Of a stretch of DNA of 64,000 bases, positions 47,443-59,750 are shown in pieces. The notes beneath the pieces were generated by a model. It was not told the origin of the DNA and made no database searches. It saw only the letters and a program-made list of their open reading frames with translations. The stretch's first letter is position 1. Each line of letters begins with the position of its first letter. This DNA is from Panagrolaimus kolymaensis. Its lineage: Eukaryota > Nematoda > Chromadorea > Rhabditida > Panagrolaimidae. The position numbers and the translations under genes were made by a program. The stretch is taken from assembly GCA_028622995.1 (NCBI GenBank), contig JAJQJQ010000004.1, positions 3,038,001 through 3,102,000 of the forward strand, given 5' to 3'.

Positions 47443-47866
47443 TCTGAAATGTTAGAAAGAGAGTAAAAAAATAAATGTCCATAACAATTTTACAAGCAAA
47501 TCAATCACGCAAAAGTTTAAAAATTTAGTCAATCATGAAAGCATTTTTCAAAATTTTTTTCATTGTAAATAAACAAAGCGCAGAAAAAGAAAAATACGTT
47601 GAAATTCTCGAAAGTTTTTTTGCAAACAATTTTTTAAGTTGAGAAAAGAGTAAACGAAAAGCAGCCGTTCCTGAACGAAGTTAAAAAAAAGTGTGGGCTG
47701 ACGCTGAAAGTCTATGTCAATAACACAAACATTGAGTAACTTCTTCAAAAACATGAGAGAGAAAAAAGCACTAAGGCTCAAAAAAAGAAGATAAAAATAG
47801 TTACAAAGTTAAAATTTATTCATACATACATACAAAATTATAAATAAATAAAATATAAGCAAAGAA

Positions 47867-49550
47867 TTATGGTTTTGGAGAACCTTGAGCACCATTTGCA
47901 TCGTCGGCAGTTTGATCAACACTTCTTTCAATTGTTTTTGATTTGTTTTCTGAAGAAGAATAAATGTTAATAATGTTAGTTTTATAAAGGTTTAAAACAA
48001 AAAACTCACTCTTTTTCTTGGATTTTAAAGGTTTCCAATGACCATTTGCAAGTTCAGGTGGATGTGAAATGCCCATGACTCTTCGATATGCTACAGCTCT
48101 AGGAACACCAGCCAAAATGAGTTTACGAAAAGTATTTTGCCAATTTTCCACGAGTCGATCCATTTCAGGGTCATCAGTTCCAAGAATTTTTGTTTTTGGT
48201 CTTGTGGAATACATTCCAGCATTTGAATTGAAAGCAGGAGAATATGCAGGTACATGAAATGAGCCTAAAGATATACATTAAACCTTTCAATATAGTTAAG
48301 CTTAAAAACCTCTTACCGTATTCAGAAGCCAATGTTGCAGGGATTTCTTCCCAATCATACGGTGAATTAGAATTTGGACAAGCTTGATGAGATATTTTTG
48401 TTGCAATTGAAATAAGCTTTTCATAATCAGGAGTTGAATTGGGTGAGGAAGCATTAATTTCATCAATAAATCGACGATAATCCAACGGAATTGCCTTGTC
48501 TTTACCAAACATTTGATCAGAATAAACATGCAGGAATAAATCATGTTTAGCATTGAAGATATCCGATAACATTTGAAGAGGACTTTTTGACCATGGAAGA
48601 CAATCAGGATCAATAAAATGAAGGCTTAAATAAAACCATGATTCAATATCATCAAGTCGAGAAAGAGTTGAGCCAGCATCAGAAAAATACCAAAATCTTG
48701 AAGCAAAATATTGTTGTGTTGGCGAACTTTCACGTGCTATTGAAAAAGCTGATGAGCTTTCGTCTTTTGTCACGGCGTTGTCATATTTTGAAGATCTAGA
48801 AACTCTGGAAGATTTTTTCTTTGAACGTTGAGAAGATTTAGACGATAAACGATTAGCATCCATTCCATCAGTTGAAAGTTTAAATGGACGAGCAAGCGAA
48901 AATGATATCAAATAAACGACACGTTTGGCGGATTCTCCAACAACAAAATGAGATGGTTGAATATTTCGATGAATGAATCCAAGAGCATGAAGCTTTGAAA
49001 TAGCACGTAAAGTTTGAACATTGATTCGAGTTGAAGTTGCAAGACTAAAAAGCAGTTGAAGTAATAGAAAAACAATATAAAACAATGGTCAAGTTACCTA
49101 AACTTTTGGCGATACATTTGATGAAGCTCATCCAAGCTTGGTCCAAGACGTTTCCAAATAATGAAATTTATCATTCTTGATTCACCATAATCGACGAATT
49201 CAGAAAATCTTTCAGCTTCCATTGGTGTGGAACATTGAAGAACAGCTGCAACAGCTTTTTCCATACGAATTCCAGCTCCAGTTGAATGCGGTGGTTCAGT
49301 TTTGATAACATATTTAGCTTCACTGTTGGGAAGAGTTGCAACATAAACTGCTCGGCAAAATGAAATTTGAAGTGTATCGATAATTGTAAATCTAAAAAAA
49401 TGAGAAAGTAAAAAAGGTTATGGAGAAAAAGAAAGTTTACCTTTTATTGCTTTTCGTTACAATTATAGTTCCATTTGGAAGACACAAAGCTTGAGCAGTC
49501 ATAAGTCCAGCTCCACCCAAATTGAAGCCATGTTTATTTTGATCAGCCAT
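47867..49550 (-). CDS. CK1/TTBK-type pseudokinase
   Basis: Five exons (49550-49441, 49391-49098, 49044-48317, 48264-48010, 47949-47867) encode about 489 residues. The layout fits the casein kinase 1/tau-tubulin kinase group common in nematodes: YVIKTE with the ATP Lys67, AISKLHALGFIHRN, PSHFVVG, and a split C-lobe (FWYFSDAGSTLSRLDDIESW). Key catalytic residues are missing. There is no glycine loop (TLQISFCRAVYVAT), the HRD aspartate is Asn162, and the DFG is Ser-Phe-Ser at 182-184. A Ser/Lys-rich insert (SSKSSQRSKKKSSRVSRSS) sits in the activation segment. The tail is unrelated to kinases. It is probably a catalytically dead scaffold or a testis-type kinase relic; the function is unknown. Confidence 0.8.
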
Positions 49551-50260
49551 TTTTCTCAGCAGTCGGAAGGAAGACTAAGATTTACAGAAAAATCAAATGC
49601 TTTGTCTTTCATCTTCCGCAATAAAATAAAAAGTTAACATTTGCATTTTTCAAGGAGGAAATATAAATGAATTTTCTGAAAGCTTTGCAAGTTTCGATTG
49701 ACTGATTTTGAGATTGCGCTATGGGAACCTTCTTTTACGGTAACAAACTTTTAGCGCGTTCAAAATTTGTCCATTGATCGATTTCCCTAATTTTGCGACT
49801 ATTTCACTTTCCAATTATGAATGCTTTCTGTATTTTATTTTTAAAGAAAGTGATGCTCCAAAAAGCATATGTATGTTGTGGCTAAACTTTTTTTTTGTTT
49901 CAATAAAAAAGACCAGACTGATCTTTATTCGTTCCTTTGTATAATTTTGGGAGAAGAAAAAAAAAGGAAAAACACCTATTGCTCGATTTTTTAGTCTTTT
50001 CCCGCAGCAATCAAGCAAGATCCCATTTAAAAAAATGTTCCAAAATAAACGGATGTTGCTCTTTCCCTTTTCTTGTTTTTGGTTTAATCTTTTTTTTCTC
50101 AATATCGTTTTTATTTTTGTTTTCCGAAAAAGATAATACAGTCAAGCTATGTTTTAGCTCGATGCGAAAAAAATTTTATTAATTATTAATAGCACTGTTT
50201 TCTAACTTACACTGCTTTTTTATAGTGCAAACTTATGTCTTTTTGATAAAAAAAAAAGCT
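49551..50260. other. Intergenic region between divergent genes
   Basis: Promoter region of the pseudokinase (minus) and of the unknown gene (plus). A TTTTTTATAG acceptor-like site ends at 50224, 36 bp before the ATG at 50261, and may be a trans-splice site. No coding exon is seen. Confidence 0.4.
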
Positions 50261-51045
50261 ATGAAAGATATTATGTTTATTGAAGCTGATTCATTTCCCA
50301 TCTTTCCCGAATCTTCCGCTGCTCATATGTGTGATTATTGGTTTACACCATCCGATCCTCTTGATATTGTTGAGCCTTCAAATCAAGAAGCGCCTTTATA
50401 TCGTAATTTATCGCCCGATACGGAATTATTGTTTGATAGTGTAATCTCTTTCCACAGATTTTTAAAAAATGCTGCTATTTATCATATTTTTTTAGCCACA
50501 TCAAACAACTTCGTTTGAATTGGTGGAAGCTGTTCCTTTTTCCGCTTTGAACAAAAGCCCAAGTACTTTGTTTGATGGAAAAATGTTTCATGTTCCATGG
50601 CCATTGCAAGAAAATGAAGGGATCACAAAGAAAATGTAATCCATTGCTTGCTTTAGTCCAAAAAAATGACTGACAAAACTTTTTTTATAGGCGAAGAAAT
50701 ATTAATCCAGAACTCCTTCATGAAATTCCAGCAAAATTATGCATTGTTTTTGATAATCTTCGAGGGCGAAGAAATGGCGCGATGGTTATTGCGTCAAATG
50801 AAAAATTTAACAATGTTTTTTCATTTCGATCTTTACCGGGAAGTGAACCCCAAAGTTGGTTGAATGCACGACAAAAATTTCGCTGCTATGTGGAAACTTG
50901 TAAAGCTTTTGCTCAAGTTATTTATGATCAAAATAGTGAACCTTATCGATTTCGAAGTGAACTCCATTTATGTCAACCAAAGCTCTTATCAACTATGAGT
51001 TCAATGATTCAAAAAATCGTTAATATTCGTACATTTAGAAAGTAA
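50261..51045 (+). CDS. Conserved-looking protein of unknown function
   Basis: Three exons (50261-50440, 50496-50635, 50691-51045) encode about 224 residues. The N-terminal 60 residues are acidic and aromatic (MKDIMFIEADSFPIFPESSA, CDYWFTPSDPLDIVEPSNQE). The middle has FHVPWPLQENEG. The C-terminal 115 residues look globular and helical: AKLCIVFDNLRGRRNGAMVI, FNNVFSFRSLPGSEPQSWL and CYVETCKAFAQVIYD. There is no signal peptide or membrane span, so it is probably cytosolic or nuclear. I do not recognise the family. The ATG was chosen because it is the first after the acceptor-like site at 50224. Confidence 0.65.
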
Positions 51046-51360
51046 AGTTTTTTTCCATCGTTTAGCTTTTTGGAAATTACCTTCTTTTTTAAGCTTTAAC
51101 TAACCATGGACCTTTAACACAATGATGAATGATGACAACAATAGCTTCACAAAACTTAAAAATGGCATTTACGAAGCATGATAAAAGCCAACTAGCTGAT
51201 TCGTTATAAAATCATCTACAGTAATTCATCATTCTTAAAAAGTTTATCACAGCTTTATGCGTTTTCTCGTAATTTATTTAATTAATATGTTTACATTTTC
51301 TAATACAGTTGTTAAAGCATGCTTTAAACATAAAATAAAGAATTAAGGGTTAAATAAAAT
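51046..51360. other. Tail-to-tail intergenic region
   Basis: About 315 bp of AT-rich DNA between the stops of the unknown gene and the small secreted peptide, with AATAAA near 51333. No gene is seen. Confidence 0.4.
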
Positions 51361-51596
51361 TTAATTATTGTGAATTAGGAAGCATCCTTCAACGCCAGCA
51401 CTTTCTTTAAAACTGCATCCGTAGCCATCTGGGCACCACATATCTAAGCAAGCTAAAAATTTACTTACATTTTATAACTTCAATTTAGTTTAGAAAATGT
51501 CTTACGTCCAATAAAATCAGGTTTTGAAGTTGTTGTTGCAGCTAAAATAAGATATTTCAAAAATAATATAAAGAGCATGGAAAAATAACGAAGCAT
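51361..51596 (-). CDS. Small secreted cysteine-rich peptide
   Basis: Two exons (51596-51506, 51452-51361), phase 1, encode only about 60 residues. The signal peptide is MLRYFSMLFILFLKYLILAA. The mature part of about 40 residues has four cysteines in the pattern C-x4-C-x5-C-x10-C (CLDMWCPDGYGC, then GVEGCF). This suggests two disulphides and an extracellular role. The spacing CP-x-GYGC resembles short EB-type or similar nematode cysteine motifs, but I cannot assign a family. The start codon is preceded by TTTCAGTG, an acceptor-like sequence, so trans-splicing is plausible. Confidence 0.65.
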
Positions 51597-51983
51597 CACT
51601 GAAATGATTTGTGTGTTAAAAAAAGAGACTTATGTATTAAAAAAAATTGATTGAAATATGTATTTGTAACTTCGAAAATGCACATGGACAAACTTTTTTT
51701 CCTTCTTGATTCGCTTTAATTCAACAACAACACCATATTTGTTTTTTTCCTCGAGTGTATGTATTTATTTTCATCATGCATAAAAATAAGTCAAAGCTCG
51801 GGTGTGGAATAAATTTTAGATGATTGCTGTATTTTCATTTTTGGTTTAAAATTTTATAATTTTTACGTCCATTTTGAAACCAATATGTCAAAAACATGGT
51901 TTTCAAATTCTGCTTCCATGGCCTTGGTGGTTTATGATGTTTGATTAAGAAATTTTTACAACTTTTTGTTTAAAGGCATTATA
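51597..51983. other. Spacer between the small peptide gene and the giant hairpin
   Basis: AT-rich upstream sequence of the small secreted peptide gene. Nothing else is recognisable before the inverted repeat begins at 51984. Confidence 0.4.
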
Positions 51984-53078
51984 TTTAAGAGAGCCTCTAC
52001 CAGATATTTTAAAACGGACGGGCCATTTTTTTTTAAACCCAATATTGTAAGGTCACCAAACGGTTATTTACGATGAAAAAGTGTGCTAATTTTCAATCTT
52101 TTGTTAACAAACTATACTAGATATGGAATTACGAGCTATCGAAGTTTGAGGCATGTGTAACCTTTAAAAATTCTGTTAAATTCACCCATGAAGCATTAAA
52201 ATTAAGTATTTATCCCATATTAGGTAATCGATCCAGGGCTTTCTAATGGTGTATACCATATATTTTTATATCCTATAAAAATGAGGGCAAATTTGCATAT
52301 TTAAACTTAAAAATGATGCCATTTCTTATCCCTCTCCGTACGGGAGGAATGCTAAATCAAATATATTCCCCTGAATCTCCTCTATCGATTGAGTCAAAAA
52401 AATAAAAAAAAGTATATCCCGAAAAAAAGTTTTCCTCATCGATGTGCATGAAACCAACATTTTTAATGGGGAAAATGGTATTTTTCATTTTTTTCATTTC
52501 GTTTTTGGCATTTTGTTCTTGATTTTTGGCATTATGTTCAGATGGATCTCAACAAAGAAAAAAATGAAAAATACCATTTTCCCCATTAAAAATGTTGGTC
52601 TCATGCACATCGATGAGGAAAACTTTTTTTCGGGATATACTTTTTTTTATTTTTTTGACTCAATCGATAGAGGAGATTCAGGGGAATATATTTGATTTAG
52701 CATTCCTCCCGTACGGAGAGGGATAAAAAATGGCATCATTTTTAAGTTTAAATATGCAAATTTGCCCTCATTTTTATAGGATATAAAAATATATGGTATA
52801 CACCATTAGAAAGCCCTGGATCGATTACCTAATATGGGATAAATACTTAATTTTAATGCTTCATGGGTGAATTTAACAGAATTTTTAAAGGTTACACATG
52901 CCTCAAACTTCGATAGCTCGTAATTCCATATCTAGTATAGTTTGTTAACAAAAGATTGAAAATTAGCACACTTTTTCATCGTAAATAACCGTTTGGTGAC
53001 CTTACAATATTGGGTTTGAAAAAAAATGGCCCGCCCAAGTCGAAAATCTTTAAAAAATCTGGTAGAGTCTCTCTTAAA
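51984..53078. mobile_element. 1.1-kb foldback (giant hairpin) element
   Basis: Two arms, 51984-52495 and 52557-53078, are almost exact reverse complements of each other, about 510 bp each, with a 61-bp spacer. Small indels occur mainly near the outer ends (around 52010 versus 53045). The arms begin TTTAAGAGAG and are flanked by TA on both sides, consistent with a TA target duplication. There is no coding capacity. The spacer holds two copies of TTTTTGGCATT. It ends about 55 bp beyond the TBCE stop codon. Confidence 0.85.
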
Positions 53079-53132
53079 TACATACATAAAAGCAAAATTA
53101 TAAATTAACCAGCATAAAAAAAACATGAAAAA

Positions 53133-54724
53133 TTAATTAGAAACTTTTAATATAATCGTTGAATTTTCATCCAAATCATAAGATTTAATATTTCGATCCA
53201 AAAGTGTAACAAGTTCTTCAGTTTGACCATCTTCATTATCAGCATATCGAGAAATATACACTTCAATACCACGAGATGGAAGTTTCATTTTGCGGCAAAC
53301 AGTTTTGATAATAGGTAAAAATTCTTGAGTTGAATCAAACGTCTTTTCAAATTTGGAGTTACCATAAGCAAATCGAAGGTGAATTGTTTCTTTCATTGTT
53401 GATTCTTTTAAAACTTCTTCAAATTCTGGAATAACAAAATCAGGATACAATGTAAGTAATCTTTGAATATCAGCTTTGAAATAAGAAGGGATGGGTTTGA
53501 TTGAAGCAATTTTACGAAGAAAATAATATTCACAATTTCGGCGAAAAAGTGGTGAAATGTCAAGACGATCAAGTTCAGAGAGATTTGGAAATTTAACAAC
53601 CATAACTTCGCGAGGATCAATACCAGTTGGAACAGGAAGATGAGCATTAAGTACCAATTGTTTGAGATTAGGAAATTTGATGATATCGGCGATGTCATCC
53701 CACTGAAAAGGAAATAGCATTAATAAAAGCGTGATACATTAGCAAACAAGAAAGAAGAAGCTTAAAAACCATAGGTGGAAGCACTAACCTGTCGTAAATT
53801 ATTATCAGGCGCTACCAATTTTTCAAGTTTAGGAAAGTCATCTTTCACTGAAATTCTTGAAATATAGCAGCTACTTATATTCAAATATCTCAATCGTGGA
53901 AGCTTAGCTAACGAGCTTAAGTTCACCATGTCAGCAATATTGTTGTCTTGAAGATATAACAGCTCCAAAGTTTCATAGTTTGACGGAATTTGTAAACATT
54001 TCAAGCAATTTCCAGTTAGATGTAGTTCAGTCAATGATGGAAAAAGCAGAAGCAGTCGATGAGCAGATTCGTCGTCAATGTTGCATTTATTCACTTTCAG
54101 AGTTTTTATGCGTTTTTTGATTTCATATTCAGTGAGATTTGAGAGTTTGCTGAGATCCTCCATATCGTTGTCGCTTATATCCAAGAGAGAAATATTTGGA
54201 AAAAGTTTAAGCATTTGAAATAAATTGGACCATTTTGAAAGTAAAGTATGCGATAAAACCAAGTCTTTGCAAACATGAAAAGTGATATTGGAAGGAGTAC
54301 AATATGAAACAGGGTAATGATCCAAAGTGATACCAAACAATTTCGAAACATTTATTCCAGAAGCATCCGTTGAGTGATTTTCATCCATTCCATCATATTG
54401 TTCTTCTTCAATAGCGATATCAATCTTATTTACAGAAGCTTTATAATTAACAGGAGATTCAGAATATCGTTGAGCAATAAGAGAAACAATATCATCACCA
54501 GCAGAAATGTTTTCAGATGCACGAACAAATGATGCACCTTTAGGATGTTTGGTTTCAAAGTATTTGAAATCTTTGACAGTTCCATTATGTTTTCCACGCT
54601 TTTGTGGTATATCCCATTCGATACCATACCATAGACCTTCATAACCTTTGACTTCTCCATAGTAACGAACCACACCACGATCACCATTATGTATTATTCG
54701 AGTACCAATTGAAAATGAAGACAT
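53133..54724 (-). CDS. TBCE: Tubulin-folding cofactor E (TBCE)
   Basis: Two exons (54724-53789, 53702-53133), phase 0, encode about 501 residues, close to the family's usual length. An N-terminal CAP-Gly domain (about 4-75) contains GDRGVVRYYGEVKGYEGLWYG and KRGKHNGTVKDFKYF. Leucine-rich repeats follow (about 170-350; LFPSLTELHLTGNCLKCLQ, LELLYLQDNNIADMVNL, PRLRYLNISSCYISRI). The C-terminal about 85 residues form a ubiquitin-like domain ending DENSTIILKVSN. TBCE takes part in alpha-tubulin folding and alpha/beta dimer assembly in the cytosol. Its 3' end lies next to the giant hairpin. Confidence 0.93.
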
Positions 54725-55044
54725 TGCATCGAAAAGGGGTGAAGAATTTACACGAAGAAGTTAAAGATGAATTTGATAATAAAATAAAATAAAATTCTGA
54801 CAATTCTTTCAAACTTGGAAGGATTTGATTTGAAATGAAAAATTTTTATTGCAACAAACTAATGAGTTTTTTCAAATATGGCGCCTGCATGGAAAAGTGT
54901 CTGCTTTCGCCATGGAACATATTTTGATGAAACTTTTTCTTTCTTTCGTCAACAACGGAGACAAATTTTATAAAATTTTTGTCTTCAAAGTTCCTGTAAA
55001 TTATAAATATTTTTATTGTTTTGTATTATATTCTTTACATTTGA

Positions 55045-58000
55045 ATGGATGATATCGCTCAACTTAAACATTTGGAGCTGGTTTCTCGTGTATGTACAGA
55101 ACTTGAAAACCATCTTGGTTCAAGTGATAAAACTGTAGCCGAATTTATTATCGATGTTGCTAAAAATAATTCAACATTCAATAAGTTTAAAACTGCCCTA
55201 GCTGAATATGGCTTAGATGGTGGAGTAAGTTTATTTTTATCATTGTAGATCATTATTTATTAACAAGCTACTTTTTTAGTTGGACGATTCTTTGATGTCT
55301 TCACTTTTACGTATGATTATGAATGCACAGCCACGACCTGCTGATAAACCTTTCAACACTATCAAAGATGAAAAAGAAGAGCTAAAAGCCATGTTTCCAG
55401 CTTTAGCTATGGCAAATACAACGAATCCTTTATCTGAACTTGAAGGTTTGATGGGAAAGTGGCAGCAAGTAAGTTTGCGTTTGTTGCATTTTAGAATTGT
55501 ACGAATGTTATTTTTTTAGGAAAACAAGCCTGTTGAATCCGAAAAGAAACGTCGAAGAAGCCGATCTCGTAGTCCTGAAAGAAGAAGAAGGCGATCTCGT
55601 AGTCGAAGTGATTCAAGAGAAAAGAAAAAATCAAAAAGAGATGATGATGACAGATATCACAGAGATCGGGATCGGAGACGTCGAAGTCGTTCAAAGGACC
55701 GTGACAGAAATTCTCGAAGACATCGCTCGAAATCACCAAGAGATCGTAGACAAGAAAAATTACCTGAATATCCTGAACAAGGAAAAATCTATGATGCAAA
55801 GATTCAAAGCTTAACAAATTTTGGTGCTTTTGCTCAAGTAAGTTTACTCTTTTTTATTTTAAGCTTATTAACCATCCCATTTTTAGATTATCGGTGTTCG
55901 TCAAAAATGCGAAGGCTTGATTCACATCTCTCAACTTTCAAAGAATCGTGTTAAAGAAGTTGCTGAAGTCGTTCAACGTGGCCAAAATGTGAAGGTTAAA
56001 ATTGTGAAAATTGATGATTCAGGACCTCAACGTAAAATTGGACTTTCAATGAAAGAAGCCGATCAAAATACTGGAGCTGATTTATGTCCGGATGAAAAAC
56101 CTTTGGGTGATGATGCTGTGCTTGGTATCGATGAACAATTTTTATCTTCTGATATCCCCAAAGTGAACGTTGATTCAAGTACACAAAAGCGAACAAGAGT
56201 CCGATTATCAACACCAGAAAGATGGGAACTGAGACAAATGCAAGGCGGTGGAGCTATTTCACATGTTGAAATGCCTGATTTTGATGAAGATATGGGTATC
56301 TTACGAAACTTTGACGATGAAAGTGATGGGGAAGACGTTGAAATTGAACTTGTTGAAGATGAACCAGCTTTCTTAAAAGGTTATGGTAAAATGAATATTG
56401 AATTGGAGCCTGTTAAAGTCGTTAAAAATCCTGATGGTAGTTTAGCACAAGCAGCTTTGATGCAAGGTGCTTTATCAAAAGAACGAAGAGAAATGAAAAC
56501 TCAAGCTGCAAGAGAGAAAGATTCACAAAAGCAACGTGGTGGTCCAGGTGGAAGCAAAATTCTTGATCCAATGGCGACTAATAATGGGATCGTCGAAGAG
56601 GAAGAAGCTCCGGCTGCTTTAAGAAAGCGCGAAGAACCTGAATGGAGACGGCATTTGAAAACTCTTTCTACTGGAAAACGAAATTTATTGAGTATCAAAG
56701 AACAACGTGAATCGCTGCCTATTTTTGCTCTAAAAGAACCCTTGATTAATGCTATCCTTGAAAACCAAATTTTGGTTGTTATTGGTGAAACAGGTTCTGG
56801 TAAAACAACTCAAATGACTCAATATCTTGTTGAAGCTGGTCTCTCTAAAATTGGAAAGATTGGATGCACTCAACCTCGTCGTGTTGCTGCTACAAGCGTA
56901 GCTAAGCGTGTAGCTGAAGAATTTGGATGCTCTCTTGGTCAAGAAGTTGGTTATACTATTCGTTTTGAAGATTGCACAAGTCCTGATACCATTATCAAAT
57001 ACATGACTGATGGTATGCTTCTCCGTGAAAGTCTCTTGGATCCAGATCTCAGTGGTTATTCGTGTATTATGCTCGACGAAGCTCACGAACGTACTGTAAA
57101 TACGGATGTTCTCTTTGGTCTCTTGAAACAAGCTGTAAGAAAACGTCCACAACTGAAACTTATTGTTACATCTGCTACTCTTGATGCAGTTAAATTTTCT
57201 GAATACTTTTATGGTGCACCTATTTTCAAGATTCCTGGTCGAACTTTTCCTGTTGAAATTCTTTATACTCGTGAACCTGAAACTGATTACGTTGATGCTG
57301 CTTTAATGACAGTAATGCAAATTCATTTAACAGAACCTCCTGGTGATATCTTACTCTTTCTTACTGGTCAAGAAGAGATCGATACCGCATGTGAAGTTTT
57401 ACATGAACGTATGAAAAAAATAGGATCTGATGTTCCTGAACTTCAAGCTTGGCCTGTGTATGGTGCTTTACCAAGTGAAATGCAATCAAAAATCTTTGAT
57501 CCAGCTCCACCAGGAACACGAAAAGTTGTTGTTGCAACTAATATTGCGGAAACATCTTTAACGATTGATGGAATTTACTACGTCGTTGATCCTGGATTTG
57601 TCAAACAGAAAATTTACAATCCAAAATCTTGTATGGATTCTCTTGTTGTTACTCCAATTTCTCAGGCTGCTGCATCTCAACGATCAGGACGTGCTGGTCG
57701 TACTGGTCCTGGAAAATGCTATCGACTTTATACTGAACGAGCATTCAGAGATGAAATGTTACCAACACCTATTCCTGAAATTCAAAGAACTAATTTGGCA
57801 ACGACTCTCCTTCAACTCAAAGCAATGGGAATCAACAATCTTTTGGATTTTGATTTTATGGATGCTCCACCTTTAGAAGCAATGATTACAGCATTACAAC
57901 AATTACATCAACTTTCTGCTTTGGACGATGATGGGTTACTTACAAGACTTGGACGAAGAGTATGTTATTTTTATCTATTTAAAGACTTAACTTTTCTTTG

Positions 58001-58801
58001 TTTTAGATGGCAGAATTTCCATTAGAACCTGCTTTGGCAAAGTTCCTTATTATGTCTGTTGATCTTGAATGTGCTGAAGAAGTATTAACAATTGTTGCTA
58101 TGATCTCTGTACAAAATGTCTTTTATCGCCCAAAAGATCGACAAGAACAAGCTGATGAACGAAAATCAAAGTTCCATCAACCTGAAGGCGATCAATTAAC
58201 ATTGTTAGCCGTTTACAATTCTTGGAAGCACAATAATTATTCTCAATCATGGTGTCATCAAAATTTCGTTCAAGGAAGACAACTCAAACGTGCTCAAGAT
58301 GTTCGAAAGCAACTCCTTGGTATTATGGATCGACATAAGCTTAGTGTAAAAAGCTGTGGAAGAGATGTTCAAAAAGTACAGAAAGCAATATGTTCTGGCT
58401 ACTTCCGAAATGCTGCCAAGAGAGATCCACAAGAAGGTTACAGAACTCTGGTTGATGGTCAAACTGTTTACATACATCCAACAAGCTCTCTATTTCAACA
58501 ACAACCTGAATGGGTTGTTTATTATGAATTGGTTATGACAACAAAAGAATACATGAGAGAGGTAAGTATTGTGTTTATTTTATTGAGCCATCCTCTAAAC
58601 AAAACTTATTTTTAGGTAACTGCTGTTGATCCAAAATGGTTAATCGAATTTGCTCCGTCATTTTTCAAAATTGGAGACAATACCAAACTTTCAACGTTCA
58701 AAAGAAATCAAAAGGTCGATCCATTGCACAACAAATACGAGGATGCAAATGCTTGGCGTATTTCACGTGTCAAAAAGAAGATTTACAATCCCAACAGATA
58801 A
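55045..58801 (+). CDS. mog-5: DEAH-box splicing helicase DHX8/Prp22
   Basis: Six exons (55045-55224, 55280-55468, 55520-55837, 55887-57959, 58007-58561, 58616-58801) encode about 1,166 residues; human DHX8 is about 1,220. An N-terminal helical region is followed by an RS-rich domain at about 130-200 ([20 protein letters not shown]) and an S1 RNA-binding domain at about 210-285. The helicase core has [10 protein letters not shown] at about 528, DEAH at about 625, SAT at about 656 and [10 protein letters not shown] at about 825. HA2 and OB domains follow, ending KKKIYNPNR as in the family. Prp22 releases spliced mRNA from the spliceosome in the nucleus. The nematode orthologue mog-5 is also required for the germline sperm/oocyte switch. 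All catalytic motifs are intact. Confidence 0.95.
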
Positions 58802-58908
58802 ATTCCATTTTTCTTTTTTATTGTATTTATATTTTTTGTCGTTTACACATATGTACTTTGTTTTATTTTTAATAAAGATTAGTTTTCAAAACAAAAAACA
58901 TAGTTATT

Positions 58909-59469
58909 TCAATTTTCAATGAGTGAAGCGGTATCAAGAGAAGTTGTATCATCATCGTCGTCATCATCGTCGCATGTTGAGCAGGAGGAACTTTCATAAG
59001 ATGAAGAATCTTCAGCGTCATCGGCATCAGAATTATAGGATAAGGTATCATCTTCAAAGTTTGTGGTATCATAAGTTGTTGCATCTTCATCGGATGGATA
59101 AATATCTGTTCGAAGATTGCTTTCATTAAAAGAACTTACTGAAAAAAAAAAAGATATTTGGAAGATATCCTCTTAGACATAATAAAAACTTACACATTGA
59201 ATCAGAATCATTGGTTGAATCACTAACATCGGATGGTCGAACTGCAGTTAAGCATGATGATAAAGAGGATAAAGATGTAAAAGAATCAATTGATGTCGAT
59301 GATACAGCTCTTTCACTTGTTGGTTCATGAGGAAAATAAGCAGTAAATTCCTTCCAGATTGAATTGGATTCTGAAAGAAATGAATCAAATCAGTAAAAAA
59401 TGGAATAAAAAAAGACTTACCATTATCCAAAACATCGCTCATTGAAGCAGCGTCTGAATTGTCTGACAT
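58909..59469 (-). CDS. Acidic Ser/Asp-rich protein, unknown
   Basis: Three exons (59469-59421, 59370-59194, 59138-58909) encode about 151 residues. It starts MSDNSDAASMSDVLDNGESN, with WKEFTAYFPHEP as the only hydrophobic patch. The rest is Ser, Thr, Asp and Glu, ending in a run of eight aspartates and DTTSLDTASLIEN. It is probably intrinsically disordered and phosphorylated by CK2-like kinases. No family is recognised. It lies tail-to-tail with mog-5, about 107 bp apart, and downstream of SDHAF3 on the same strand. Confidence 0.65.
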
Positions 59470-59750
59470 TTTTTGCGATAAAAGATTTGTCGACAAAAAG
59501 ATTAGAGTTTTGTTGTTGTTGTTGAATGCATGAATAACGTTTATGCTAATTTTTAAAGATGTAAATTATTTTTTGATTGTTTATTAATAATTTTTTGGCG
59601 CTAACATTTTATGTAATGAAAATATGAATGCAGCAAAGTTCTCGAATTAAAGGATCAAACTAACTTTTATTACAAAGCAAATTTTTAACATTTACTAATT
59701 TTAAAACAGAAATAAAGAAAATAACGCTAATGATGATACTAAGAACAATT

